Source of the DNA: CAZDXJ01 sp964509475
GTDB taxonomy: Bacteria > Pseudomonadota > Gammaproteobacteria > Methylococcales > Methylomonadaceae
Reading direction: 5' to 3'
Assembly: GCA_964509475.1 (NCBI GenBank)
Contig: CAZDXJ010000015.1
Coordinates: 1 to 38,865, forward strand
DNA: 38,865 nt
The position numbers and the translations under genes are program-made. A model generated the notes under the pieces. The model was given only the letters and a program-made list of their open reading frames with translations. It did no database searches and was not told the origin of the DNA. Below, piece after piece: positions 18,398 to 26,538 of this stretch (its first letter is position 1; each line of letters opens with the position of its first letter).

Positions 18398-19981
18398 ATG
18401 AACAGAATTTTAATTTCGGATAAATTGTCGGAAGCGGGTATCAATTACCTGAACGAACAAGCGGATATTCAGGTGCATCTGGAGACTGGCCTGGATGAGG
18501 CGGCATTATGCAATATTATTGGTGATTTTGACGCTTTGCTGATTCGCAGCGGTACCCAGGTGACCGCAAACGTGTTAAAAGCCGCCAAGCGTTTGAAAGT
18601 GATTGGCCGGGCAGGTATCGGTGTGGACAATGTCGATGTTGCCGCCGCCACCGAACAGGGCGTCATTGTGATGAATACACCGGATGCCAATGCCACCACC
18701 ACGGCCGAGCTGGCCATTGCCCACATGATGTCGCTCAGCAGACACTTGAGCAAGGCGGATCATTCGGTACGCGAGGGTAAATGGGAACGCGCCCGTTTCA
18801 TGGGTGCGGAAGTTGCGCATAAAACCCTGGCGATACTGGGTTTTGGCACGATAGGCCGGATTGTTGCCAAACGCGGCTTGGGATTGGGTATGCAGGTTAT
18901 CGCCTATGATCCGTTTGTTACCGAGGAAATATTCAATGAAATTGGTGTACAGGCGGTTGAACTGGAAGAATTGTTGGCACGGGCGGATTATTTGACCCTG
19001 CATTGCCCGTTGATTGAAAAAACCCGTGGTATCATCGGGCATGAGCAATTAGCGATGATGAAAAAACAAGCGATGTTGATTAACTGCGCTCGTGGCGGCC
19101 TGGTCGATGAAGCCGCACTTTACGAGGCTTTGCGTGATGGCCGTATCGCCGCTGCCGCACTGGATGTCTATGAGCAGGAGCCGCCAACCGCTTCGCCATT
19201 GCTGGAACTGGACAATATTGCGTTTACCCCGCACCTGGGTGCATCGACTCGTGAAGCGCAAGTCGCGGTCAGTGTTGAAATCGCGCGTCAGGTGGTGACT
19301 TATTTACAGACCGGCGAGGCGGTCAATGCCTTGAATTTGCCACGTCTGTCAGCCGAAGAACTGAAAAAATCCCGTCCCTTTATGCAGCTGGCCAATATTC
19401 TGGGACGTATGCTATCCGGTCTGGCGCCAGGACCCCTAAATCATGTGGAAGTTGCTTTATATGGTAAGGCCGCTGAAGTTGACCCGCATCCGGTCTCGAT
19501 TGAAGCCTTGGTGGGTATTTTGGATCAACAGCTTTCCATTCCGGTCAATCCGGTCAATGCTGGCGATCTGGCAAAACGCCAGGGTATCAGCGTTACCGAG
19601 TCGCGTACCGAGGAAAGCCGTGATTTTGTCTCCCTGATTCGGGTGACCGGTTACAGCGGCGAGCAAAAAGTAACCTTGTCCGGCGCCTTATTGGGCGGTC
19701 AACACCCGCGTTTGACCGGCATTGATGATTTCGAGATCGAAGTGGTACCGGAAGGTACCTTGCTGATTACCCGGCATCAGGATAAGCCCGGGGTTATCGC
19801 TGCCCTGGGCAGCGTGCTGGGACGGGCGAACATCAACATTTCCCGTATGCAGGTCGGGGAAACCGATCAGAACCAGGAAGCGATGGCGGTGATCAGTGTT
19901 TCGGCGCCGTTATCGGATGCAATTCTGGAAGATATCTGTAATATTGCCGAAGTCAACAGCGCAACCCAGATCCGGCTATGA
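18398..19981 (+). CDS. serA: D-3-phosphoglycerate dehydrogenase SerA (long form)
   Basis: SerA oxidises 3-phosphoglycerate to 3-phosphohydroxypyruvate, the first step of serine synthesis. From ATG 18398 the protein has 527 residues, the long form. It has an N-terminal substrate-binding part (MNRILISDKLSEAG), a Rossmann domain with the dinucleotide loop LGFGTIGR, catalytic GAST and LGAST-type motifs near HLGASTREAQ, an intervening domain, and a C-terminal ACT domain beginning LLITRHQDKPGVIAALGSVLG. An upstream ATG at 18302 would add 32 residues that do not fit the family. Its TGA overlaps the ATG of the next gene (ATGA). Confidence 0.97.
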   Translation: MNRILISDKLSEAGINYLNEQADIQVHLETGLDEAALCNIIGDFDALLIRSGTQVTANVLKAAKRLKVIGRAGIGVDNVDVAAATEQGVIVMNTPDANATTTAELAIAHMMSLSRHLSKADHSVREGKWERARFMGAEVAHKTLAILGFGTIGRIVAKRGLGLGMQVIAYDPFVTEEIFNEIGVQAVELEELLARADYLTLHCPLIEKTRGIIGHEQLAMMKKQAMLINCARGGLVDEAALYEALRDGRIAAAALDVYEQEPPTASPLLELDNIAFTPHLGASTREAQVAVSVEIARQVVTYLQTGEAVNALNLPRLSAEELKKSRPFMQLANILGRMLSGLAPGPLNHVEVALYGKAAEVDPHPVSIEALVGILDQQLSIPVNPVNAGDLAKRQGISVTESRTEESRDFVSLIRVTGYSGEQKVTLSGALLGGQHPRLTGIDDFEIEVVPEGTLLITRHQDKPGVIAALGSVLGRANINISRMQVGETDQNQEAMAVISVSAPLSDAILEDICNIAEVNSATQIRL

Positions 19982-20646
19982 AACGGACACAGCCGTCATT
20001 CAGCCGGATTTGTTTCGATTGTGACAGCACCTTGAGCCGGATCGAGGGCATCGATGAGTTGGCCCGGGACTGCGGTGTGGGTGCGCAAGTCAAACGGTTG
20101 ACCAATAGGGCCATGGACGGAGAAATTCCGCTGGAATCGGTTTATGGTCAGCGTTTGGCGCTCATCCGTCCGGGTCGGGCAGCGATTGATGCTTTGGCGC
20201 AACGTTATATTGACGAACGGGTCGATGGCGTATTGGAATTGTTTTCCGAACTGCGCCGGCAAGGCAAGCCGGTGCATATTATCAGTGGCGGTATTCGCCA
20301 GGCCATTTTGCCCTTGGCCGATTATCTGGGCTTGCCAGAGCAATATGTTCATGCGGTCGATGTGTATTTTGACAGCCAGGGCGTTTACCAGGGGTTTGAT
20401 CAGCAATCGCCGCTGGCGCGAAGTGGTGGCAAAGCCCAAGTGTGCCGGTTTATCAATTCCGGCGGTGAGGCCATCGTGATGGTTGGCGACGGTCAAACCG
20501 ATCTGGAAGCCAAACAAGCCGGTGCTTTCTTTATCGGTTTTGGCGGGGTTGTGGTTCGGGAAACGGTCAAACAGCAAGCCGATATGTATATCACCGAACC
20601 GTCTTTATGGGCATTGGCGCCATTTTTGGTCAATGAAACCTGCTAG
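19978..20646 (+). CDS. serB: HAD-superfamily phosphatase, probably phosphoserine phosphatase
   Basis: A 222-residue HAD-IB enzyme. Motif I is FDCDSTLSRIEG with nucleophile D14 and acid D16, where E. coli SerB has DxDGT. Motif II is IISGG, and motif IV is VGDGQTDLEA. It overlaps serA by 4 nt. That coupling, plus the fold, makes phosphoserine hydrolysis the best guess: with SerA it would cover the first and third steps of serine synthesis. The N-terminal ACT-like domain of E. coli SerB is absent. The family is secure; the substrate is inferred from context. Confidence 0.82.
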   Translation: MKRTQPSFSRICFDCDSTLSRIEGIDELARDCGVGAQVKRLTNRAMDGEIPLESVYGQRLALIRPGRAAIDALAQRYIDERVDGVLELFSELRRQGKPVHIISGGIRQAILPLADYLGLPEQYVHAVDVYFDSQGVYQGFDQQSPLARSGGKAQVCRFINSGGEAIVMVGDGQTDLEAKQAGAFFIGFGGVVVRETVKQQADMYITEPSLWALAPFLVNETC

Positions 20647-20672
20647 AATAGATTGTAACGGTCTGAATTTAA

Positions 20673-20714
20673 CGGCTTGCCTTGCCGCTGCGCAAGGCGT
20701 GAGCCGGTTTTTTT
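20673..20714 (+). terminator. Rho-independent terminator after serA-serB
   Basis: A two-part stem, CGGCT/AGCCG outside and GCCTTGC/GCAAGGC inside, with a 6-nt loop, is followed by GTTTTTTT. It starts 26 nt after the stop of the phosphatase gene and ends 34 nt before the yebC ATG. Confidence 0.85.
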
Positions 20715-20748
20715 GAATTTTGTTGAAAATTTTATTTAGAGAACGATT

Positions 20749-21495
20749 ATGGCTGGACACAGTAAATGGGCGAATATCAAACATCGTAAGGGCGCCCAGG
20801 ACGCCAAACGGGGCAAAATTTTTACCAAATTGATCCGCGAAATTAGCGTGGCGGCAAAAAAAGGCGCCGATCCGGCGAACAATCCTGCTTTGCGCTCGGC
20901 GATTGACAAGGCTTTGGGCGCTAATATGAAACGGGATACGATTGACAATACCATAAAAAAAGCCAGTGGCGCGGTCGATGGGGTCAATTATGAAACCGTT
21001 GTTTACGAAGGCTATGGTCCGGGCGGTACTGCCGTTATGGTGAATTGTCTGACCGATAACCGCAATCGCACCGTTGCTGAAGTTCGCCATGCTTTCAGCA
21101 AGGCCGGTGGCAACCTGGGTACGGACGGATCGGTGGCTTATTTGTTCACCAAGGTCGGGAGCTTAAGTTATCCGGCGACAGTGGATGAGGATGCGGTTAT
21201 GGAAGCGGCTTTGGAGGCCGGTGCCGAAGATGTGCTGACCCATGATGATGGCAGCATGGAGGTCATGACGACACCGGAAGATTATTTAACGGTAAAAGAG
21301 GCAATGATTGCGGCGGGTTTTGAGCCTGAACATGCGGAAGTCACAATGCAGGCCAGCACCCATGCCGAGCTTGATGCCAAGGATGCGGAGAAAATGCTGC
21401 GTTTGCAGGAACGGTTGGAAGATTTGGATGATGTACAGGATGTTTATTCCAACGCCGAAATCAGTGATGAGGTTTTGACGCAGCTTGAAAGTTGA
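20749..21495 (+). CDS. yebC: YebC/TACO1-family protein
   Basis: 248 residues, full length. The N terminus MAGHSKWANIKHRKGAQDAKRGKIFTK is diagnostic for YebC, followed by the GPGGTAVMVNCLTDNRNRT segment and the acidic C-terminal region. Members have been described as DNA-binding regulators, and more recently as translation factors that relieve ribosome stalling on difficult sequences; which applies here is not visible. It lies after the serB terminator and 38 bp before ruvC. The yebC-ruvC linkage is conserved widely in bacteria. Confidence 0.97.
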   Translation: MAGHSKWANIKHRKGAQDAKRGKIFTKLIREISVAAKKGADPANNPALRSAIDKALGANMKRDTIDNTIKKASGAVDGVNYETVVYEGYGPGGTAVMVNCLTDNRNRTVAEVRHAFSKAGGNLGTDGSVAYLFTKVGSLSYPATVDEDAVMEAALEAGAEDVLTHDDGSMEVMTTPEDYLTVKEAMIAAGFEPEHAEVTMQASTHAELDAKDAEKMLRLQERLEDLDDVQDVYSNAEISDEVLTQLES

Positions 21496-21533
21496 GTGGG
21501 TTTTGTGCCAAAACCCGTCCGCCGGCATGACGT

Positions 21534-22046
21534 ATGCCTGAAATGATTCGTATTTTGGGTATTGACCCGGGTTCCAGAATTACGGGCTATGGTATTATCG
21601 AGGACAGTCGGCAAGGTGCCCGCTACGTTACCAGCGGCAATATCCGCATCACGGCGACGTATTTTCCTGAACGCTTGCAACAGATATTTTCCGGGGTCAG
21701 TGAAATCGTTGAACAATTCCGGCCGGATCAATTGGCGATAGAGCAGGTTTTTATGCATAAAAATGCCGATTCTGCTTTAAAATTAGGACAGGCGCGCGGC
21801 GCGGCGATTTGTGCCGCGTACAGCGGCGGTCTGCCGGTTTTTGAATATGCGGCCCGGGAAATAAAACAGGCACTGGTCGGTAAAGGTAATGCGCAAAAAG
21901 ATCAAGTTCAGCATATGGTCAAGATTCTATTGAATTTACAAGGGGTTTTGCAAACGGATGCGGCGGATGCGTTGGGGGTCTGTTTGTGTCATGCCCACCA
22001 TCAGCAAACCCGGCAGCGTTTGCGGGCGGCGGGGTTGCAGCCTTGA
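21534..22046 (+). CDS. ruvC: Holliday junction resolvase RuvC
   Basis: RuvC cuts four-way DNA junctions in recombination repair as a dimer with RuvAB. The 170-residue protein has the first catalytic aspartate in ILGIDPGSRITGYG (D11), the glutamate in LAIEQVFMHKN, and the C-terminal acidic site in TDAADALGVCLCHAHH. ATG 21534 is used; ATG 21543 would remove three residues. Its TGA overlaps the likely TTG start of ruvA. Confidence 0.97.
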   Translation: MPEMIRILGIDPGSRITGYGIIEDSRQGARYVTSGNIRITATYFPERLQQIFSGVSEIVEQFRPDQLAIEQVFMHKNADSALKLGQARGAAICAAYSGGLPVFEYAAREIKQALVGKGNAQKDQVQHMVKILLNLQGVLQTDAADALGVCLCHAHHQQTRQRLRAAGLQP

Positions 22047-22648
22047 TCGGTTTTATACGCGGCAAGCTGGAAATCAAAAGCCCGCCTTCATTGGTTTTGG
22101 ATGTGCAGGGTGTCGGTTATGAAATCGAGGCGCCGATGACGACCTTTTATCATTTGCCGGCGATTGGCGAGGAAGTCAAACTGCATACCCATTTGGTTGT
22201 GCGTGAGGATGCGCATATTTTATTCGGCTTTTATGCCGAAGCCGAGCGTTCCCTGTTCCGGGCCTTGATTCGTATCAATGGTGTGGGTCCGAAACTTGCC
22301 CTGGTGATTCTTTCCGGTCTGAGTGTGCAAGATTTTCAGCGTTGTATCACCGATCAGGACGTGCAGGCCTTGGTGCGCTTGCCGGGGATTGGCAAAAAAA
22401 CCGCCCAGCGCCTGATTATTGAAATGCGCGACCGTTTGTCCGATAGTAATATTGCCGTCAATACCGAGACCCATAGGCCGGGTGTTACCCCGTCCGAACA
22501 GGGTAATCCAAGACAGGAGGCTTTAAGCGCTTTGATAGCTCTGGGTTACAAAGCCCAGGATGCCGATAAAATGTTACGCAAGCTGCCGCTTGAAATAACC
22601 GCTTGTGAAGATATGATTCGTTTTGCGTTGCAGGCTATTTCCCGATGA
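22043..22648 (+). CDS. ruvA: Holliday junction branch-migration protein RuvA (TTG start)
   Basis: RuvA tetramers bind the junction and load RuvB. The family begins MIGxLRGxL; here that sequence is LIGFIRGKLEIKSPP, starting at a TTG at 22043 that overlaps the ruvC stop as TTGA. An ATG 57 bp upstream lies inside ruvC and would add an atypical 19-residue leader, so I chose the TTG, giving 201 residues. The N-terminal OB fold, the helix-hairpin-helix motifs (INGVGPKLALVILSGL and LPGIGKKTAQRLIIEM) and the C-terminal RuvB-binding domain are all present. Confidence 0.95.
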   Translation: MIGFIRGKLEIKSPPSLVLDVQGVGYEIEAPMTTFYHLPAIGEEVKLHTHLVVREDAHILFGFYAEAERSLFRALIRINGVGPKLALVILSGLSVQDFQRCITDQDVQALVRLPGIGKKTAQRLIIEMRDRLSDSNIAVNTETHRPGVTPSEQGNPRQEALSALIALGYKAQDADKMLRKLPLEITACEDMIRFALQAISR

Positions 22649-23679
22649 TAGAAAGTGATCGTCTGATTACGGCCAAAGCCAACGCTGTGGAAGAACGCCA
22701 GGATCGGGCGGTACGTCCCAAATGCTTGAGCGATTATATCGGCCAGGCCGAACTGCGCCAGCAAATGGAAATTTTTATTCAGGCGGCCAGCGCACGTTCG
22801 GAAGCGTTGGATCATGTATTGATTTTCGGGCCGCCTGGATTGGGTAAAACCACGCTGGCGAATATTATTGCCAATGAATTGCGGGTCAATATCCGGCAAA
22901 CCTCCGGGCCGGTTTTGGATAAAGCCGGGGATTTGGCAGCCTTGTTGACCAACCTGGAAGCGCATGATGTCTTGTTCATCGATGAAATTCATCGTTTGAG
23001 TCCGGTTGTCGAAGAGATTCTGTATCCGGCCATGGAAGATTATCAAATCGACATCATGATTGGCGAAGGCCCGGCAGCCCGTTCAATTAAACTGGATTTG
23101 CCACCGTTTACGTTGATCGGCGCCACCACCCGGGCCGGATTATTGACTTCGCCGTTAAGGGATCGTTTTGGCATTGTGCAAAGACTGGAGTTTTACTCCG
23201 TTGAAGAATTGAGCCAGATTGTCAACCGTGCCGCAACGCTGTTGCAAATCCGCATAGAAACCGATGGCGCCCGTGAAATTGCCCGTCGTTCCCGTGGCAC
23301 CCCGCGTATTGCCAATCGCTTGTTGCGCCGGGTCAGGGATTTTGCCGAAGTGAAAAGCGATGGTTGTATTACCGCCGCTATTGCCGATCAGGCCTTGGCG
23401 ATGCTAAAGGTGGATCATAAGGGTTTTGACAGCCTGGACCGAAAATTGCTGAAAACCATGATTGTCAATTTTGCCGGCGGACCGGTCGGTCTGGACAGCT
23501 TGGCCGCCGCCATCAGTGAGGAACGCGGTACAATTGAGGATGTACTGGAACCGTATTTGATTCAACAGGGGTTTATGATGCGCACGCCGCGCGGCCGCAT
23601 GGTAACCCAGCAGGCCTATGACCATTTTGGTTTACCCGCGCCAAAAAATGAAACCTCCGATTTGTTCGAGATAAAATGA
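22645..23679 (+). CDS. ruvB: Holliday junction helicase motor RuvB
   Basis: A 344-residue AAA+ ATPase that drives branch migration. Walker A is FGPPGLGKTTLA, Walker B is LFIDEIHRL, sensor 1 is in LIGATTRAGLL, and the arginine finger/sensor region includes LTSPLRDRFGI. The C-terminal winged-helix DNA-binding domain ends in TPRGRMVTQQAYDHFG. It overlaps ruvA (ATGA) and the following lipoprotein gene (ATGA). Confidence 0.98.
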   Translation: MIESDRLITAKANAVEERQDRAVRPKCLSDYIGQAELRQQMEIFIQAASARSEALDHVLIFGPPGLGKTTLANIIANELRVNIRQTSGPVLDKAGDLAALLTNLEAHDVLFIDEIHRLSPVVEEILYPAMEDYQIDIMIGEGPAARSIKLDLPPFTLIGATTRAGLLTSPLRDRFGIVQRLEFYSVEELSQIVNRAATLLQIRIETDGAREIARRSRGTPRIANRLLRRVRDFAEVKSDGCITAAIADQALAMLKVDHKGFDSLDRKLLKTMIVNFAGGPVGLDSLAAAISEERGTIEDVLEPYLIQQGFMMRTPRGRMVTQQAYDHFGLPAPKNETSDLFEIK

Positions 23680-24119
23680 CAGCACCTGTTAACCGGTTTG
23701 TTTTATTTGTCATATTGTTGTTGGCCTTGACCGGATGCTGGAACACCGGAGCCAGCAAGCGTACCAATCAGTTTGAAGAAACCCTGGATGCTTACCGCTT
23801 GTTGATTCGTTGGGGAAAATTTGAACGGGCATTGAACTATATTCGCCTCAGGGAAGGAGAACTGCGTCCTTTTGACCGGGAATTTTACCGGAAAATTCAT
23901 GTCACCCGCTATGACATTGTTGATGAGATTGCCTTTGGCAAGGACGTGGACGATCCCCGTGAAATCCATATCATCACCGCGATTGAATTTTTACATGACG
24001 ATGATATCACCGTCAAAACCATGCGTTACCGGCAAATATGGTGGTATAGCGAGCAGGCGCAGCGCTGGTTCCTGGACAGTGATCTACCGGATTTCAAAAG
24101 CGTTTTATATAACAAATGA
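23676..24119 (+). CDS. Small lipoprotein of unknown function between ruvB and ybgC
   Basis: 147 residues with a lipoprotein signal ending LTGC, giving lipidated C21. The mature part (about 126 residues) is charged, with RLLIRWGKFERAL, TRYDIVDEI and RQIWWYSEQAQRWFLDSDLP; the last resembles small NTF2-like or lipoprotein folds, but I cannot assign a family. It overlaps both ruvB upstream and ybgC downstream by ATGA, so it is embedded in the ruv-tol transcript. Aspartate at +2 is absent (tryptophan follows the cysteine), so outer-membrane sorting is likely. Confidence 0.85.
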   Translation: MTAPVNRFVLFVILLLALTGCWNTGASKRTNQFEETLDAYRLLIRWGKFERALNYIRLREGELRPFDREFYRKIHVTRYDIVDEIAFGKDVDDPREIHIITAIEFLHDDDITVKTMRYRQIWWYSEQAQRWFLDSDLPDFKSVLYNK

Positions 24120-24514
24120 AAGCATTCAATTGGCCAGTTCGGGTTTATTACGAAGATACCGATGCCGGTGGCGTGGTTTTTTATGCCAATTATCTGAAAT
24201 TTTATGAACGCGCCCGTACCGAAATGCTGCGTGACATGGGTTATGAACAGGATCAATTGATTGAACGGCAAGGTGTCTTGTTTGTCGTTCGTTCGGTTCA
24301 GATTGAGTATTTGCAGCCGGCCCGGTTCAATGATTTGTTACAAGTCAGTGCGCTTGTGGAGCAGGCCAGACCCGCCAGCCTTCTGTTTGTACAGCAGATT
24401 GTCCGGGACGGCCAGCTATTGAATAGCGGGCGTATTCGCATCGCTTGTCTCGATGCGCAAACCATGCGTCCCAAAATTATTCCACAGAACTTGTTGGCAC
24501 AATTAAAAACATGA
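24116..24514 (+). CDS. ybgC: Tol-Pal-associated acyl-CoA thioesterase YbgC
   Basis: A 132-residue hotdog-fold thioesterase. The signature YYEDTDAGGVVFYANYLKFYERARTE holds the catalytic aspartate (in DTDAGG) and the tyrosine of the 4-hydroxybenzoyl-CoA thioesterase family. YbgC is the usual first gene of tol-pal clusters and acts on short acyl-CoAs or acyl-ACP. It overlaps the lipoprotein gene upstream and tolQ downstream by 4 nt each. Confidence 0.96.
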   Translation: MKAFNWPVRVYYEDTDAGGVVFYANYLKFYERARTEMLRDMGYEQDQLIERQGVLFVVRSVQIEYLQPARFNDLLQVSALVEQARPASLLFVQQIVRDGQLLNSGRIRIACLDAQTMRPKIIPQNLLAQLKT

Positions 24515-25185
24515 ATACGGATTTATCCATTTTGCATCTGGTTACCCAGGCCAGTACCGTTGTCCAGCTGGTGATGCTGATTTTACTGTTGGCTTCCCTG
24601 GTTTCCTGGACTTATATTTTCGCTACTCGTAAACAGTTGAAACGGGCGCTTGCCGTAACCGATGAATTCGAGAACGAATTCTGGTCGGGTGGTGAATTGA
24701 CTGGATTATACAAAAGGCTTGCCAGTCAGGATTTTGAGCCGGAAGGCATCGAAAAAATATTTCTGGCCGGATACCGGGAATTTTCCAGAATGCGGCAACA
24801 GTCTGAAGCCAGTGCCGAAGTACAGGTCGAAAGTGCGCAACGCAGTATGCGCATCGAGCTGAATCGCGAGTTGGAAAAACTCGATGAGCAATTGCCTTTT
24901 CTGGCCACGGTTGGTTCGACCAGTCCTTATGTCGGTTTGTTTGGCACGGTCTGGGGTATCATGAACGCGTTCCGCTCGTTAGGACATGTCAAACAGGCGA
25001 CGATAGCGCATGTAGCGCCGGGCATCGCCGAGGCCTTGATTGCAACGGCAATCGGTTTGTTCGCAGCGATACCGGCGGTTATCGCTTATAACCGGTTTTC
25101 CAGCCACCTGGATCGCTTGAGCGGGCGCTATGAATTGTTTATTGAAGAATTTGTCGTGTTATTGCAAAGACAGGCGCATAAATAA
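24511..25185 (+). CDS. tolQ: Tol-Pal motor subunit TolQ
   Basis: TolQ is the multi-helix stator subunit that, with TolR, uses the proton gradient to drive TolA. From ATG 24511 it has 224 residues. TM1 is VQLVMLILLLASLVSWTYIF, a cytoplasmic loop follows, and TM2 and TM3 lie around PYVGLFGTVWGIMNAF and GIAEALIATAIGLFAAIPAVIAYN. The frame is open upstream to 24445, but that part lies inside ybgC and does not fit the family. The ATG overlaps the ybgC stop (ATGA). Confidence 0.97.
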   Translation: MNTDLSILHLVTQASTVVQLVMLILLLASLVSWTYIFATRKQLKRALAVTDEFENEFWSGGELTGLYKRLASQDFEPEGIEKIFLAGYREFSRMRQQSEASAEVQVESAQRSMRIELNRELEKLDEQLPFLATVGSTSPYVGLFGTVWGIMNAFRSLGHVKQATIAHVAPGIAEALIATAIGLFAAIPAVIAYNRFSSHLDRLSGRYELFIEEFVVLLQRQAHK

Positions 25186-25610
25186 TGGCAGGCAGAAGTC
25201 CACGTAGAAAACCCATGGCGGAAATCAATGTCGTTCCCTACATCGATGTCACTTTGGTATTGCTGGTTATTTTTATGATTACCGCGCCATTATTGCAAAC
25301 GGGTGTGGCTGTGGACTTACCCAAAGCACAAACCCAGGTTGTCGATCAGACGCCTATTCCTCCTGTTATCGTGACGATAGACAAGGCCGGTTTATATTAT
25401 ATCGATGTCGGCGCACAAACCGATGAGCCGGTGAGTGCAGAACAACTGCTGTATCGTATTGCTGCCATATTGAAAATAAAACCGCAAACAGCGGTTTATA
25501 TTCGTGGTGACGCCAAGGTTGATTATGGTGCGGTCGTTACGGTCATGGCGGCATTGCGCAATGCCGGTGTTAGCGGTGTCGGTTTGATGACGCAGCCTTA
25601 TGAGCCATAA
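25185..25610 (+). CDS. tolR: Tol-Pal motor subunit TolR
   Basis: A 141-residue ExbD/TolR protein. After a basic start there is one transmembrane helix carrying the proton-responsive aspartate in NVVPYIDVTLVLLVIFMI, then a periplasmic domain. Its first base overlaps the last base of the tolQ stop (TAATG). Confidence 0.97.
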   Translation: MAGRSPRRKPMAEINVVPYIDVTLVLLVIFMITAPLLQTGVAVDLPKAQTQVVDQTPIPPVIVTIDKAGLYYIDVGAQTDEPVSAEQLLYRIAAILKIKPQTAVYIRGDAKVDYGAVVTVMAALRNAGVSGVGLMTQPYEP

Positions 25611-25615
25611 ATAAC

Positions 25616-26527
25616 ATGCAGGGTATTAAACAATTGTTTGTGCCATTCGTTTTGGCGTTGATTTTACATATTGCGTTATTGAGTCTGTTCGTTTTTAGTT
25701 TCAACACGCCATCGCATTGGGTAAAAAATGCCCCCGTTCCTGAAATCATCAAGGTTTCGGCTTTAGACGAAAGCAAGATATTGGCGGAAACGGAACGTAT
25801 CAAACAACAACAGACAAAACAGAGGCTTGAGCAACAAAAACGCCGGCAACGGGAAGAAAAGCGCCTGCAAAAACTTCGGCAGCAACGGCTGGCAGAAGAA
25901 CGCAGGCTGGAACGGCAAAAGCACGAACGGCAGCAACAGGCCGAACTGGAAAAGCAACGTATCGAACAATTGCGCCGACAACGCGAGCAACAGGAAAAAA
26001 AACTGGCTGAACAAAAAAAACGTGAGGCAGAGGAAGCGGCGCGAGTCGCTGAACTTCGCCGGCAACGTCTGGCCGAAGAAAAACGCAGGGCTGAACAAAA
26101 GCGTAAAGCGGAGGAAAAAAAACGTCTGGAGGCCGAACGCAAAAAACGTGAGCAGCAACGTAAACTGGCTGAACAAAAAAGATTGGCCAGGCAACGTGCA
26201 GAACAAGAGGCGCGGGCCAGAAAAAAAGCCGAACAGGACAAAGTCGCGATGCGTACAGCGCAATACGCGATACAGCATAAGGTCAACGCGAACTGGGTGC
26301 GGCCATTATCGGTCAAAACCCGTGGTCTGAAATGTACGATCAAAGTCAGACTGCTGGCAGGTGGTGAGGTCGTGTGGGCGCGTGTGGTCAAGAGCAGTGG
26401 TGATCCGGTGTTTGATCGTTCGGCGGAGAACGCGGTAAGAAAAGCCGCACCTTTACCGGTTCCTGAGGATCCTGAATTATTTGCAAGAGAATTCAGAACC
26501 TTTGAGTTTGTGTTTAATCCTAGATAA
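25616..26527 (+). CDS. tolA: Tol-Pal envelope-spanning protein TolA
   Basis: 303 residues: a short cytoplasmic start, TM helix FVLALILHIALLSLFVFSF (about 10-28), a very long charged helix (about 55-220) made of Gln/Arg/Lys/Glu-rich segments, and a C-terminal domain with GLKCTIKVRLLAGGEVVWARVVKSSGDPVFDRSAE, the TolA/TonB-like domain III. TolA couples the TolQR motor to TolB and Pal at the outer membrane during division. The helix has far less alanine and more Gln/Arg than the E. coli version. It follows tolR by 5 bp. Confidence 0.96.
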   Translation: MQGIKQLFVPFVLALILHIALLSLFVFSFNTPSHWVKNAPVPEIIKVSALDESKILAETERIKQQQTKQRLEQQKRRQREEKRLQKLRQQRLAEERRLERQKHERQQQAELEKQRIEQLRRQREQQEKKLAEQKKREAEEAARVAELRRQRLAEEKRRAEQKRKAEEKKRLEAERKKREQQRKLAEQKRLARQRAEQEARARKKAEQDKVAMRTAQYAIQHKVNANWVRPLSVKTRGLKCTIKVRLLAGGEVVWARVVKSSGDPVFDRSAENAVRKAAPLPVPEDPELFAREFRTFEFVFNPR

Positions 26528-26538
26528 AAGGTTTTTAT

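Noticed and set aside
25570..26391. Long Ser/Arg/Cys-rich minus-strand frame opposite tolA
   Set aside because: A by-product of the Gln/Arg/Glu/Lys codon-rich tolA helix; composition is not protein-like.
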